Origin: Chitinophaga vietnamensis
GTDB taxonomy: Bacteria > Bacteroidota > Bacteroidia > Chitinophagales > Chitinophagaceae
Assembly: GCF_902167635.1 (NCBI RefSeq)
Contig: NZ_CABHMS010000004.1
Location: 310,001-374,000 of the forward strand
DNA: 64,000 bases
Direction of reading: 5' to 3'
Shown: positions 25,615 to 33,755 of the stretch, in pieces
Numbering within the stretch: position 1 is the first letter of the stretch
How the letters are laid out: every line of letters starts with the position of its first letter
Notes under the pieces: generated by a model
The model's input: the letters and a program-made list of their open reading frames with translations, nothing else
The model's database searches: none
What the model was told of the DNA's origin: nothing
Made by a program: the position numbers and the translations under genes

Positions 25615-27093
25615 ATGAAAACGTACACAAAATATTTTATGTTGGCCGCTGCCTTATCAGCGCCCGCATGGCTGCATGCGCAAAATGCAAAGTTCGATAG
25701 CCTGAAAGCCGTGATCAGCCAGCATCCTGAAGATGTGGCGGCACATACGGAATTTATCAGAAGGCCACCAGAGGACAGCGCCCTGATCTCACAACAATAT
25801 GCACAATGGATGAAACAGTTCCCGAATGTAGCCGCGGTATACTATGGCTATGGCGCTTTCTTTGCACATCGTGAAAGCCCCGCCGCACAACCTTACCTGG
25901 AAAAAGCCATTGCGCTGGACCCGAAATTGGGACCCGCTTATGTGGAGCTGTCGCTGGATGTAGAACGCCGCGGTGATTTCAACAAGGCCAGCGAATACCT
26001 GGGAAAGGCCGTGGCAGCAGATCCTGGCAATGTAGACTATCTCTCTTCCTATGCTTATTCTTTTCAGAAAACGAATCCCGCAAAATATATAGCGCTGAGT
26101 GAAGAGCTGCTGAAGAAATTCCCGGAAAGCCAGCGTGCGGCGCAATCGCTGTACTGGCGGGCTTACCGCGCGAAGAACGATAAAGAACAACTCGCCATCT
26201 ATGAACGACTCCGGAAAGACTACCCGGTTGCTAAATTTGCATGGTCCGGTTATGCGATGAGCGACTATGTGGATATCCTGCTGGATACTAACCCGGACGA
26301 GGCCCTGAAACTCGCTACAGCACTGAATAAGGAGTCGAGTGAAGACTTTGGCGAGAAGCTGGCTTATGTAAATCAGATCAGGACCATCAATGCTTTGATC
26401 AAAGCTAACAAAGGCGACGAAGCAGAAGCAGTATTATCAAAAATGAAGATACGCAGATATGGCCGTCCCTATGAATTGTACACCCTGCTGAAAGCCAAAG
26501 CAGTAGCCGGTCGCAGCCCGCTGCAATCGTATGATACCCTGCTGAAATATTATGCCAGCACCCCTTCCCGCCGTGTGAAAGAAAGCCTGTACGCTTATGG
26601 CAAACAAAACGGGAAAGATGCCGCCAAGGTGGAAAAGGAATTGCGCGACTATCTCGTTGCTGCTGCCAAGCCTGCCGCCTTCAACTTTGAGGCCTACCTC
26701 ACACCAGGAAAAGTAACCATGCAGGATTATAAAGGTAAAGTGGTATTGCTCACTTTCTGGTTTCCCGGCTGCGGCCCCTGCAGAGGCGAGTTTCCGCACT
26801 TTGAAAATGTATTGCAACATTTTAGGCAGTCGCCCGTATCATACGTAGGCGTGAACATAGTGAGCGAGCAGGATGATTATGTAATACCTTTTGTAAAGGG
26901 CAGTGGCTATAGCTTCCGGCCTTTGAAAGATGAGGAGTCGGCACGCACCAACCTGCCGGTACGTGGCGCGCCATCCAACTTTCTCATCGACCAGGAAGGC
27001 CGTATTATCTTCAGCGGCTTCATGATCGGCAACCGTGAAGAGGAGGAGATGTTGCAGGATATGATTGAACTGTTGCTGAATAAGCGGGCATAA
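25615..27093 (+). CDS. Secreted TPR protein with C-terminal TlpA-like thioredoxin domain
   Basis: The protein has 492 residues with a Sec signal ending at LHAQ (about residue 22). Residues 35-320 form tetratricopeptide-like helical repeats (AQPYLEKAIALDPKLGPAYV, then ELSLDVERRGDFNKASEYLG). Residues about 345-492 form a thioredoxin/AhpC-TSA fold with the redox motif CGPC at 386-389 (FWFPGCGPCRGEF) and a cis-proline-type RGAPSNFLID loop. It likely works as a periplasmic thiol-disulfide reductase. Position directly after susCD suggests it matures or reduces a component or substrate of that uptake locus. A palindromic element follows its stop codon. Confidence 0.87.
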   Translation: MKTYTKYFMLAAALSAPAWLHAQNAKFDSLKAVISQHPEDVAAHTEFIRRPPEDSALISQQYAQWMKQFPNVAAVYYGYGAFFAHRESPAAQPYLEKAIALDPKLGPAYVELSLDVERRGDFNKASEYLGKAVAADPGNVDYLSSYAYSFQKTNPAKYIALSEELLKKFPESQRAAQSLYWRAYRAKNDKEQLAIYERLRKDYPVAKFAWSGYAMSDYVDILLDTNPDEALKLATALNKESSEDFGEKLAYVNQIRTINALIKANKGDEAEAVLSKMKIRRYGRPYELYTLLKAKAVAGRSPLQSYDTLLKYYASTPSRRVKESLYAYGKQNGKDAAKVEKELRDYLVAAAKPAAFNFEAYLTPGKVTMQDYKGKVVLLTFWFPGCGPCRGEFPHFENVLQHFRQSPVSYVGVNIVSEQDDYVIPFVKGSGYSFRPLKDEESARTNLPVRGAPSNFLIDQEGRIIFSGFMIGNREEEEMLQDMIELLLNKRA

Positions 27094-27095
27094 AA

Positions 27096-27180
27096 GATGC
27101 TCCTGATTTAACGTGAAGACCAACGCGGTTCCAGCCCTTGAAGCGCTCAAAACGCTTCAAGGGCTTCTTCGCTTAAATCT
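27096..27180. repeat. Dispersed palindromic element, copy A, with terminator-like hairpin
   Basis: It starts two bases after the TPR-thioredoxin stop codon. A perfect 12-base stem (27134-27145 with 27153-27164, GCCCTTGAAGCG and complement) encloses a 7-base loop. About 80 bases, from CTCCTGATTTAACG to TTCTTCGCTTAAAT, are nearly identical to 57847-57924, which lies after another receptor gene. It may end transcription, but no T-run follows the stem. Confidence 0.75.
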
Positions 27181-27247
27181 TCCGTAACGATAATAAAAAT
27201 GTAAATCTCTCTTGAAATTATATAACAACCACCCCATATAATCCTTC

Positions 27248-27255
27248 TACTTTTG
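27248..27255 (+). promoter_or_regulatory. Candidate -7 box (TACTTTTG) before the truncated HYC-type gene
   Basis: The box matches TAnnTTTG exactly and ends six bases before the ATG at 27262. The promoter seems preserved although the gene behind it is broken. Confidence 0.45.
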
Positions 27256-27261
27256 TCGCGA

Positions 27262-27339
27262 ATGAAAAAGCTGTTTGCGCTCATATTAGGCCTGCTATAC
27301 CTGGTGTCGTCCTCCAGCGCCACTTTCCATATTGATTAA
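27262..27339 (+). pseudogene. Truncated HYC_CC_PP-type small secreted protein
   Basis: The 25-codon frame starts MKKLFALILGLLYLVSSSSA and ends TFHID-stop. In Bacteroidota a family of small secreted proteins starts with this same kind of signal peptide followed by a His-Tyr-Cys-Met motif (HYC_CC_PP family), often beside metal-handling genes. Here the sequence ends exactly where that motif should begin and the next base but one starts the following frame. I infer a deletion that removed the mature part and the start of the next gene. The family assignment rests on the signal peptide alone. Confidence 0.5.
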
Positions 27340-27340
27340 A

Positions 27341-27705
27341 ATGATGCTACCTGCTCTGTTGCTGTCTGCATGTGGCACGCCGCCTGCGCCATCCACTCCG
27401 GCGTCTCCACAGGTAGCAGTAAAAGCAGTGGAAAACTTAAAGCTGTAGAACGACCGTGTGCAGGCGGTGCATCAGCAATATGAACTGTTGACCAATGCAC
27501 TGATCTATGAAGATGCGGCTGCAGCACGTATTGCGGTTAATGCCATCACAGTAGGCGCTGTTGCAGTCGAAGGTGGCAAGTCCTTGCAGAATGCTGCATG
27601 CAAGACAAAGGCGCACTGTGGCTAAGCAATGGGCTTGCGATAAAGAATCCCTATTTCGGCGAAAAAATGATGACCTGCGGTACGATAAAAGAAACCTTAC
27701 AATAA
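27341..27705 (+). pseudogene. Decayed DUF3347-type lipoprotein gene
   Basis: From ATG 27341 the frame encodes a short lipoprotein-like start (MMLPALLLSACG), hits TAG at 27446, continues with QAVHQQYELLTNALIYEDAA, then hits TAA at 27623. The family's C-terminus reappears in another frame: GALWLSNGLAIKNPYFGEKM, then MTCGTIKETLQ, stop at 27703. That tail matches the end of the intact neighbour (WLSETEAIKNPYMGSKMSDCG). The middle, with the HCPM-type motif, is missing. So the gene has one nonsense codon, an internal deletion and a frameshift. It precedes an intact paralogue by 10 bases. Confidence 0.75.
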
Positions 27706-27715
27706 AATAAAACAC

Positions 27716-28291
27716 ATGAAAAAGATCCTCCTCAGCGCTACTGCTGTATCTGTGCTGATCCTCGCAGCTTGTAACAACAATGCACACAAAGAAGCTGCTG
27801 CCGCGCCATCGGCGCCGGTGGCCGCACTTGTAGACAGTAAAGCAGATGCCGGTTTCACCACTTCATGGAAAGCGGTGGTTGACCAATATCTTGCACTTAA
27901 AAATGGCCTTGCTGCCGATGATGATGTCGTTGCCGCCAAGGCCGGTGAAGCCATGTATCAAGCATTAGTGACTATAAAAACAGATGCGCTCGCCGCGGAC
28001 CAACAGAAAATTTACAAGGATAATGAAGATGATCTGAAAGAACATGCAGAACATATTGGTAAAAATGCCGGTAACATCGGCCACCAGCGTGAACACTTTG
28101 AGCAGATGAGTGCCGACATGCTCGCGCTGGTAAAGGCTTTTGGCGCAGGTCAAACACTCTACCAGGATCACTGCCCGATGTATAACAACAATAAAGGCGG
28201 TAGCTGGCTGAGTGAAACGGAGGCCATCAAAAATCCTTATATGGGCAGCAAGATGTCTGATTGTGGCAGCGTACAAACTGTGTTCAAATAA
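27716..28291 (+). CDS. DUF3347-family lipoprotein
   Basis: This 191-residue lipoprotein (lipobox LILAAC, Cys19) has a helical DUF3347 domain: VVDQYLALKNGLAADDDVVA, then EHFEQMSADMLALVKAFGAG, and the conserved C-terminus with DHCPMYNNNKGGSWLSETEA and IKNPYMGSKMSDCG. The His-Cys-Pro-Met and terminal Cys are the family hallmarks and suggest metal (copper) binding; DUF3347 domains are often found on CusB-like copper-efflux proteins. It follows a broken paralogue and precedes a heme-binding-domain gene by 44 bases. Confidence 0.88.
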   Translation: MKKILLSATAVSVLILAACNNNAHKEAAAAPSAPVAALVDSKADAGFTTSWKAVVDQYLALKNGLAADDDVVAAKAGEAMYQALVTIKTDALAADQQKIYKDNEDDLKEHAEHIGKNAGNIGHQREHFEQMSADMLALVKAFGAGQTLYQDHCPMYNNNKGGSWLSETEAIKNPYMGSKMSDCGSVQTVFK

Positions 28292-28335
28292 GTATATTTA
28301 CAAGGACGTTGTGAGGCGTCCCTCAATTTATCTCT

Positions 28336-28779
28336 ATGCGGAAGAAAATAATTTGGATACTATTGGTCCTTATGGTGGTGATACAATTCATTCGGCCGTC
28401 CAGGAACCTGAACAGTGGCCCGTTTCCGCAGGATATCGGGCATGTATATATGGTGCCGGCATCCGTACGCACGATACTGGAAACGGCCTGTTACGATTGC
28501 CATAGTAATAACACCCGTTATCCCTGGTATGCCAACCTGCAACCAGTGGGATGGATGCTGGCATCGCATGTGAAAAATGGGAAATCAGAACTGAACTTTT
28601 CTGAATTTGGCAGCTATTCGGCCAAACGTCAGCTTAATAAACTGAAGAGAATGCGCTCCGAGATAGTAAAAGGCGATATGCCCCTCTCTTCCTATACCCT
28701 CATACACACAGACGCCCGTTTAGACGCTGTGCAGAAAGACAGTATCCTCCACTGGATCGACAGCGTAGTGCCTCAATAA
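28336..28779 (+). CDS. Membrane-anchored heme-binding domain protein
   Basis: The protein has 147 residues with an N-terminal membrane anchor (residues 3-18, [16 protein letters not shown]) and then a periplasmic domain bearing a c-type heme motif C52-Y-D-C55-H56 followed by [20 protein letters not shown]. This combination matches the haem_bd family. The domain ends with [20 protein letters not shown] and [15 protein letters not shown]. It probably carries a covalently bound heme and takes part in periplasmic electron transfer or sensing. The end overlaps the convergent phosphoglycerate mutase gene by 7 bases. Confidence 0.87.
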   Translation: MRKKIIWILLVLMVVIQFIRPSRNLNSGPFPQDIGHVYMVPASVRTILETACYDCHSNNTRYPWYANLQPVGWMLASHVKNGKSELNFSEFGSYSAKRQLNKLKRMRSEIVKGDMPLSSYTLIHTDARLDAVQKDSILHWIDSVVPQ

Positions 28780-29390
28780 TGATCCGGCGCCTGTTTTAAT
28801 TCCGCCAGCGTCTGATCACTCAACTGGTATGTCAAAGGCACGCCGGTGGCGATTTCCCGCTTTAGTATCTCATCAGGACTGAGGTGATCGAGGAACATCA
28901 CCAATGCGCGCAGGCTGTTGCCATGCGCCACCACGAGCACATTTTTTCCTGCTGTGAGATAAGGTAATATCTCTTGCAGAAAATAGGGGATCACGCGGTT
29001 GTAAGTATCTTTCAGGCTTTCTCCTCCCGGTGGTCTTACATCAAAAGAGCGGCGCCAGGTATGTACTTGTTCTTCACCATATTGTTTCGCGGTATCTGCT
29101 TTGTTGAGCCCTTCAAGATCGCCGTAGGAGCGCTCGTTCAGGGCCTTGTTGCGCAGCACCGGGATGTGTTGTAGCCCCGTTTCTTCTAGCACAATATCCA
29201 GCGTATGTTGTGCACGTATAAGCGTTGACGTGAAAGCGATATCGATCCGCTGCCCTTTTAAATCGATGCCCGCCTGATGGGCTTCCGCCTCGCCGGCAGG
29301 AGTGATGTCGATGTCTTTCCAGCCTGTGAAGCGGTTTTCCAGGTTCCATTGTGATTGTCCGTGCCGGATCAGAAATAGTGTAGCGCTCAT
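28773..29390 (-). CDS. gpmA: 2,3-bisphosphoglycerate-dependent phosphoglycerate mutase
   Basis: This 205-residue enzyme interconverts 3- and 2-phosphoglycerate in glycolysis. The catalytic phospho-histidine is His10 in [35 protein letters not shown] (Glu87) and [12 protein letters not shown] (second His156) are all present. The upstream extension to 29420 is less likely; the ATG at 29390 places the RHG motif at the usual distance. The C-terminus is shorter than in the E. coli enzyme (about 250), as in many Bacteroidota. It is a single gene, convergent with the heme-binding gene and divergent from a hydrolase gene. Confidence 0.9.
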   Translation of the reverse strand: MSATLFLIRHGQSQWNLENRFTGWKDIDITPAGEAEAHQAGIDLKGQRIDIAFTSTLIRAQHTLDIVLEETGLQHIPVLRNKALNERSYGDLEGLNKADTAKQYGEEQVHTWRRSFDVRPPGGESLKDTYNRVIPYFLQEILPYLTAGKNVLVVAHGNSLRALVMFLDHLSPDEILKREIATGVPLTYQLSDQTLAELKQAPDHY

Positions 29391-29440
29391 AATGGATGAT
29401 GATAAATGTTGTAATTTCACTGAATGCCAATTTCTAAATT

Positions 29441-30526
29441 ATGAAAAACATTACAACTGTCATCATCTCTCTCGTATGCCTGTTCTCGTTCGCAAGCGCT
29501 CAAACCAAAGACAAATACGCTTCCAGTAAAAAAATCATCACCGACCTTGGCCGGATACTGAACCCCGACGGGGTACAGGAAAGCTATCCCGTTGATATCA
29601 ACGGCGTGCAGCAATGGGTATTTGTACGTGGGCAAGACCGGAGCAATCCTGTGATCCTGTTCATTCATGGCGGCCCGGCCTCTCCGATGGCGCCCATCGC
29701 GTGGACCTTCCAACGCCCGATGGAAGAGTATTTCACCATGGTGCAATACGATCAGCGCGCATCCGGCAAAACCTTCCGTACCAATGATACCACTGGTTTG
29801 GGTAACACGATCCACATTGATCAATATGTAGATGACGCGGTGAAGCTGGCGGAATTTATCCGGAAGAAATATAACAAGCAGAAAATTATTCTGATGGGAC
29901 ATAGCTGGGGCACGGTAGTGGGCATGGCGGCCGCTTTGAAACGTCCGGATCTTTTTTATGCCTATGTGGGTATCGGGCAGAATGTGAATACGCAGGACAA
30001 TGAGCGCCTGAGCGTGGAGTTCGCGATCAAAGAGGCTACCCGGCTGAAGAATGATACAGCTTTGAAAGAGCTGCTGTCTATCTCTCCTTATCCCGGTGGT
30101 AAGCCGATCACGAGAGAACGTATCATCATCGCCCGGAAATGGCCACAGTACTACGGCGGACTGGCCGCCTACCGTCATGATTTCGGGTTTTTCTTCAACG
30201 CGCCTTTGCTCTCGCCTGATTATACGGATGAAGATGCGAACGCCATCGACGAGGGGAACATGTTTACCCTGGGCCGCATCCTGCCGGAGTTTTTGAATGT
30301 AGACTTTAAATGGGTGAAGAAATTCCCTATCCCGGTGTTCATGTTCATGGGGCGCCACGACTATACAACCCCTGCGGAACCGGTGGCGCTGTGGATGAAA
30401 CAGGTGCAGGCGCCATTGAAGAAAGCCATCTGGTTTGAGCACTCTTCCCACCTTATTCCGATGGAGGAACCGGGCAAGATGTTGCTGACACTGGTGCAGG
30501 AGGTGCGGCCGCTCGCCTTAAAATAG
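29441..30526 (+). CDS. Secreted alpha/beta hydrolase, S33 proline-iminopeptidase-like
   Basis: This 361-residue protein has a signal peptide (cut near ASAQ, residue 21). The alpha/beta-hydrolase fold shows the oxyanion HGGP at 76-79, YDQRASGKT, nucleophile GHSWGT (Ser155), and later GRHDYTTPAE (acid) and FEHSSHLIPMEE (His). HGGP with DQRxSG and GHSWG is typical of peptidase family S33, so a proline-iminopeptidase or related hydrolase is likely; the exact substrate cannot be given. It lies alone between gpmA (divergent) and the Spy-like gene. Confidence 0.85.
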   Translation: MKNITTVIISLVCLFSFASAQTKDKYASSKKIITDLGRILNPDGVQESYPVDINGVQQWVFVRGQDRSNPVILFIHGGPASPMAPIAWTFQRPMEEYFTMVQYDQRASGKTFRTNDTTGLGNTIHIDQYVDDAVKLAEFIRKKYNKQKIILMGHSWGTVVGMAAALKRPDLFYAYVGIGQNVNTQDNERLSVEFAIKEATRLKNDTALKELLSISPYPGGKPITRERIIIARKWPQYYGGLAAYRHDFGFFFNAPLLSPDYTDEDANAIDEGNMFTLGRILPEFLNVDFKWVKKFPIPVFMFMGRHDYTTPAEPVALWMKQVQAPLKKAIWFEHSSHLIPMEEPGKMLLTLVQEVRPLALK

Positions 30527-30611
30527 ACTTAAATTTACGGTGGAAGGGGGGCTTAACGGATCGCTTTGGCAGGGAAATTGTCTACTTTGCGTTTACTAAA
30601 ACTTCATCAAT

Positions 30612-31055
30612 ATGAAAAACTTAGTCGTTGCTGCTGCACTGCTGATCGCTGCTGCACCTGCATTCGCACAAACTGCGGCTACCAAGGCGCCTGCTGCACA
30701 GCAAGCCCCGGCCAAAGCACCTCAACAGGCGCCGGCTAAAGCGCCTCAGGCAAAGAAACAACTCCCTCCCCCGGAAGAAAGAGCAAAGATTTATGCCGAT
30801 GAGCTGAAGTCGAAATTATCGCTGACCGACGACCAGTACAAAAAAGTATTGGATGTAAACACAGAATGCATCCGTCGTAAAGATGCGCTGAAAGCGAGCG
30901 GCCAGAAAGATGCCAAAGGCTTCAAAGACATTTCTGCTTATCGTAAGCAACAATTTGCTACCATCCTCACACCCGACCAGCAAGCCAAACTGAAAGCACT
31001 GAATGCACAGGGTGGCGGTCATGGTAAAAAAGATGGAGATGACGCAGATCACTAG
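30612..31055 (+). CDS. Secreted Spy/CpxP-like protein with KAPQ-rich repeats
   Basis: This 147-residue protein has a signal peptide (cut near AFAQ, residue 20), then a low-complexity stretch with repeats of the type QQAPAKAP (residues 25-50), and a helical domain with KSKLSLTDDQYKKVLDVNTE and QQFATILTPDQQAKLKAL. The two LT.DQ..K blocks are the pattern of Spy/CpxP-like periplasmic proteins in Bacteroidota. It ends in a Gly/His/Asp-rich tail that could bind metal. A strong terminator follows. Confidence 0.75.
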   Translation: MKNLVVAAALLIAAAPAFAQTAATKAPAAQQAPAKAPQQAPAKAPQAKKQLPPPEERAKIYADELKSKLSLTDDQYKKVLDVNTECIRRKDALKASGQKDAKGFKDISAYRKQQFATILTPDQQAKLKALNAQGGGHGKKDGDDADH

Positions 31056-31076
31056 TATTTGCTGAAAAATAGAAAG

Positions 31077-31107
31077 GCCCGCTGCGCGTTGTGTAGCGGG
31101 CTTTTTT
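31077..31107 (+). terminator. Terminator after the Spy-like gene
   Basis: Seven-base arms GCCCGCT/AGCGGGC (31077-31083, 31095-31101) are followed by six T. It lies 22 bases after the stop codon and also just beyond the end of the convergent NarL-type regulator gene. Confidence 0.85.
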
Positions 31108-31114
31108 ATTTTCA

Positions 31115-31756
31115 TTACAGCGACACAAATTCTTTTCTCAGCGCTTCCAGACAAAGCCCTACGCGGCTTTGCACGTGGAACTTCTCAAACAGGGATTCGC
31201 GGTACCCGTCGATCGTTCTTTCGCTTAACTTCATGTTGGCGGCAATTTCCTTGTAGGTAAGCTCACTACAGGCGAGTTTCAGGAATTGCAGTTCTTTGGC
31301 GCTCAGTTTTATTTCTTTCAGTTCATCCGCTTTCTGTAACAGGCGTCTGAAGTTAATGTTGGAGGCGTCGGCATTGTAATAGCCTTTGGTATGTATTTCG
31401 TGCAGTGCCTTTTCCAGTTCGTTGGGATGAGTATCTTTGAGTAGGTAGGCACAGCATCCGGCTTGTATCATCTTGATGATGGCCTGGTCGCTATCGTTCA
31501 TGGATAGCGCTACCAGTTTTATTTCGGGATGATGGGTTGTTAGCCAGCGGGCGGTTTCGATGCCATCCATCACTGGCATGTTCACATCTATCAGCATTAA
31601 GGATGGCTTGCTGTTAGCCGTTGCCAGCTTGTGTTGCAGATCTTTTCCATTGAGTGCTTCTACCGCCACTTCATATACCTGGAAGCTCTCGAGCATCATG
31701 CCCAATGATTTCAGGAAGAGTTGATGGTCATCTACCAATCCGATTGTAATTTTCAT
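31115..31756 (-). CDS. NarL/LuxR-family response regulator
   Basis: The protein has 213 residues. The receiver domain (1-125) has the acidic pair DD9-10, phospho-acceptor Asp57 (LMLIDVNMPVMDG) and the usual Lys in YLLKDTHP. The C-terminal LuxR-type helix-turn-helix (about 150-210) reads LSAKELQFLKLACSELTYKE followed by IAANMKLSERTIDGYRESL. It overlaps the upstream histidine kinase gene by four bases (ATGA), so kinase and regulator form a coupled two-component pair. It ends a probable four-gene operon that begins at 33755. Confidence 0.92.
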   Translation of the reverse strand: MKITIGLVDDHQLFLKSLGMMLESFQVYEVAVEALNGKDLQHKLATANSKPSLMLIDVNMPVMDGIETARWLTTHHPEIKLVALSMNDSDQAIIKMIQAGCCAYLLKDTHPNELEKALHEIHTKGYYNADASNINFRRLLQKADELKEIKLSAKELQFLKLACSELTYKEIAANMKLSERTIDGYRESLFEKFHVQSRVGLCLEALRKEFVSL

Positions 31757-32544
31757 AAACTATTTTTTTCGGGAATAACAATTTGCACGCTGGTGCCGGT
31801 GTTGGGCAGGGTATGCCATTGAATGTCGCCTCCCAGCAGGGTGGTGCGGTGTTTCATGTTGAGCAGGCCCATGCCGGTGAGCTTGGCGCTTGGGCTGAAG
31901 CCTTTTCCATCGTCATCGATATGGATATATACTGCCTGGCCGTCGCCTTTGATATTAATGAGGATATTGTGTGCCTGTGCATGTTTGATGGCATTCTGAA
32001 TCGCTTCCTGCACGATTCTGAAAAGGATGATTTGTTCTTCGGACCTGAGCGGGAGTGTGCATTGATCCTTGAAAGTGGCGGCAATCCGTAGTACGCCGGT
32101 ATTGTTGATCCGGGTGATTTCAGTGGCGAGGTTGTCGGTGAAGCTGAACTGTTCCAGCCATTCACGGTTCAGTGATTTGGAAAGGGAGCGTAGTTCGCTG
32201 ATGGCATCGCCGAGGGTGGCGTAGGCGGTGAGCAGTGTATCCGGCGGGTTGGACATGTTTCGTTCTGTGAGGCCCAGCAGCATCCGCGAGGTGCTGAGCA
32301 GCTGGCCTACGTTGTCGTGCAGCTCTTTAGAGAGGGCATTATACGTGTATTCCTGCACTTCAATTTGTGATTGAAGCAGTTGCCGCTGAAATTCTTTTTT
32401 GAAGGTGTCTATCTCTTCATGATGTTTTTTTCTTTTCTTCCGGAAGATCAGCAGATAGGAGATGCTGAATACGGTGAAGATAAAAAACAGCACGGTGCAG
32501 AGGATGGCGGCATACATTAGTTCTTCGGTGAATGAAGCTGTCAT
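31753..32544 (-). CDS. Sensor histidine kinase, NarX/DesK type
   Basis: This 263-residue kinase has one N-terminal membrane helix (about 11-33, YAAILCTVLFFIFTVFSISY), a short coiled linker, the HisKA_3 dimerisation segment with phospho-acceptor His76 (SKELHDNVGQLLSTSRMLLG) and a HATPase domain (IVQEAIQNAIKHAQAHNI, DDDGKGFSPS, GMGLLNMKHRTTLLGGDI). There is no sizable extracellular sensor domain, so the signal must come from the membrane or another protein; the two genes just upstream are candidates. It overlaps the response regulator gene by four bases. Confidence 0.92.
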   Translation of the reverse strand: MTASFTEELMYAAILCTVLFFIFTVFSISYLLIFRKKRKKHHEEIDTFKKEFQRQLLQSQIEVQEYTYNALSKELHDNVGQLLSTSRMLLGLTERNMSNPPDTLLTAYATLGDAISELRSLSKSLNREWLEQFSFTDNLATEITRINNTGVLRIAATFKDQCTLPLRSEEQIILFRIVQEAIQNAIKHAQAHNILINIKGDGQAVYIHIDDDGKGFSPSAKLTGMGLLNMKHRTTLLGGDIQWHTLPNTGTSVQIVIPEKNSL

Positions 32545-32556
32545 ATTTTCAATAAA

Positions 32557-33207
32557 CTATCCTGTTGTCTGATGCTGCTGCCGTATGGATAGCCCTGCGG
32601 TGAAGCAGATGTACATCCATATGTTGCAGATGTCGTTAATGAGGGTGATCCCGAATAGATCGCGGTTGACCGGGTCCCTGACGTAATGGTACAAAGCTGT
32701 GGAAAGTAACGTACACGGGGCGTATATCAGGAATGCCAGCAGGTACCAGGTAAATGGTGTGCTGCTGTGGATCAGGTCATTGTCTGCATCGTATTGTTCT
32801 TTCAGGAAGAGGAGTATCCAGGTCATGTATATGATATTGTTTACACACGCGAGTATATTCAGGAAGCCGTCGCCAATGCCTTGTTGCAGCACTATGCCAA
32901 GTGTTATGATCACATACAGCATGAGTGATATGAATAACCATCGTCGGTGGAAAGAGGATACCATTTTTTTTCTGAATAAGAGATACAAGATGCTGAACTC
33001 AATGGGTGTATAAAGATTATAGCTGATACTGAGCCAAAAGGTTTCCTTATTGATAATAGGCGTCAGGAACTGGGGCGGGAACGCCGCCAGCGTAAGTATG
33101 AATATCCATCTGGAGTCATTGTTCAGCCTTTTGTAGTTGATGGCGCCTGTTATGGCAGGAAGAACAACGATCCAGATGGAGAGGGAGTGGAGTATGGTTT
33201 TGAGCAT
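32557..33207 (-). CDS. Unknown integral membrane protein
   Basis: I do not recognise a named family. The 216 residues contain about six to seven hydrophobic helices (for example LHSLSIWIVVLPAITGAI, WLFISLMLYVIITLGIVL, FTWYLLAFLIYAPCTLL, NIWMYICFTAGLSI), with the N-terminus starting inside the first helix. No transporter or enzyme motif is evident. It begins two bases after the stop of the unknown 181-residue gene and ends 12 bases before the kinase start, so it is likely part of the same signalling operon and could supply the kinase's membrane input. Confidence 0.75.
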   Translation of the reverse strand: MLKTILHSLSIWIVVLPAITGAINYKRLNNDSRWIFILTLAAFPPQFLTPIINKETFWLSISYNLYTPIEFSILYLLFRKKMVSSFHRRWLFISLMLYVIITLGIVLQQGIGDGFLNILACVNNIIYMTWILLFLKEQYDADNDLIHSSTPFTWYLLAFLIYAPCTLLSTALYHYVRDPVNRDLFGITLINDICNIWMYICFTAGLSIRQQHQTTG

Positions 33208-33209
33208 GT

Positions 33210-33755
33210 TTAGCCAAAGATGCCGTGCACGTCAGTGATTTTAGAAGGAACGGGTATCAGGTCCTGGTAAGGCCCTGGTATTCTTGTCAGTTTAATACCT
33301 CCACCTGTTCCTGGGTGTTCTTCACCAACATCTGTAAGATTGTAAAAGCTGTAACTTTCCCGTAGCGTAGGTACCTGGTCTTCTTCACATTTAAATGGGA
33401 ATACCATAATAGTCGGTCTTCCTTTAGGAATCTTGGAAGTATCTTCACCTGTCTCTGCATCCCATTCCGGGCGTGCTCCGTGAAACAATACGAATCCATC
33501 GGCTTTGTCTTCCAGAATCTTTGTTAGCATCGAGGTAAGCGTTTGCTTGTCAAAATAGAACGCCATATCTTCGGTTAAAGGGTCCAGGCGTTTATCTGGT
33601 CTGCCACAATAATACCGTATTGCTTCGTCGTCTCCTTCCAGCGCTTTACTGATTTTTTCTATTGATCGTTCCCTGATTCTGATGTACGATGTAAACAGTT
33701 GTGTTGCAGAATTTACGTCAATGGGCTTACCGAACTTTGGTTTAGGATTTGCCAT
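33210..33755 (-). CDS. Hypothetical cytoplasmic protein
   Basis: I do not recognise this 181-residue protein. It has no signal peptide or membrane helix. The N-terminal half is helical (ATQLFTSYIRIRERSIEKIS); the second half looks like beta strands (ADGFVLFHGARPEWD, RPTIMVFPFKCEEDQ) with a Gly/Pro-rich end containing HPGTGGGIKL. It is first in a minus-strand series of four genes with gaps of 2, 12 and -4 bases, leading to a histidine kinase and response regulator. Confidence 0.7.
   Translation of the reverse strand: MANPKPKFGKPIDVNSATQLFTSYIRIRERSIEKISKALEGDDEAIRYYCGRPDKRLDPLTEDMAFYFDKQTLTSMLTKILEDKADGFVLFHGARPEWDAETGEDTSKIPKGRPTIMVFPFKCEEDQVPTLRESYSFYNLTDVGEEHPGTGGGIKLTRIPGPYQDLIPVPSKITDVHGIFG

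Noticed and set aside
27341-27445. A functional 35-residue lipoprotein
   Set aside because: The downstream frames carry the remaining DUF3347 sequence in pieces, so a broken gene explains the region better.
28302-28320. Terminator after the DUF3347 gene (GGACG/CGTCC stem)
   Set aside because: The stem is only five bases with no T-run, so I did not list it.
29417-30451. 344-codon minus-strand ORF
   Set aside because: Antisense to the S33-like hydrolase, which has all catalytic motifs.
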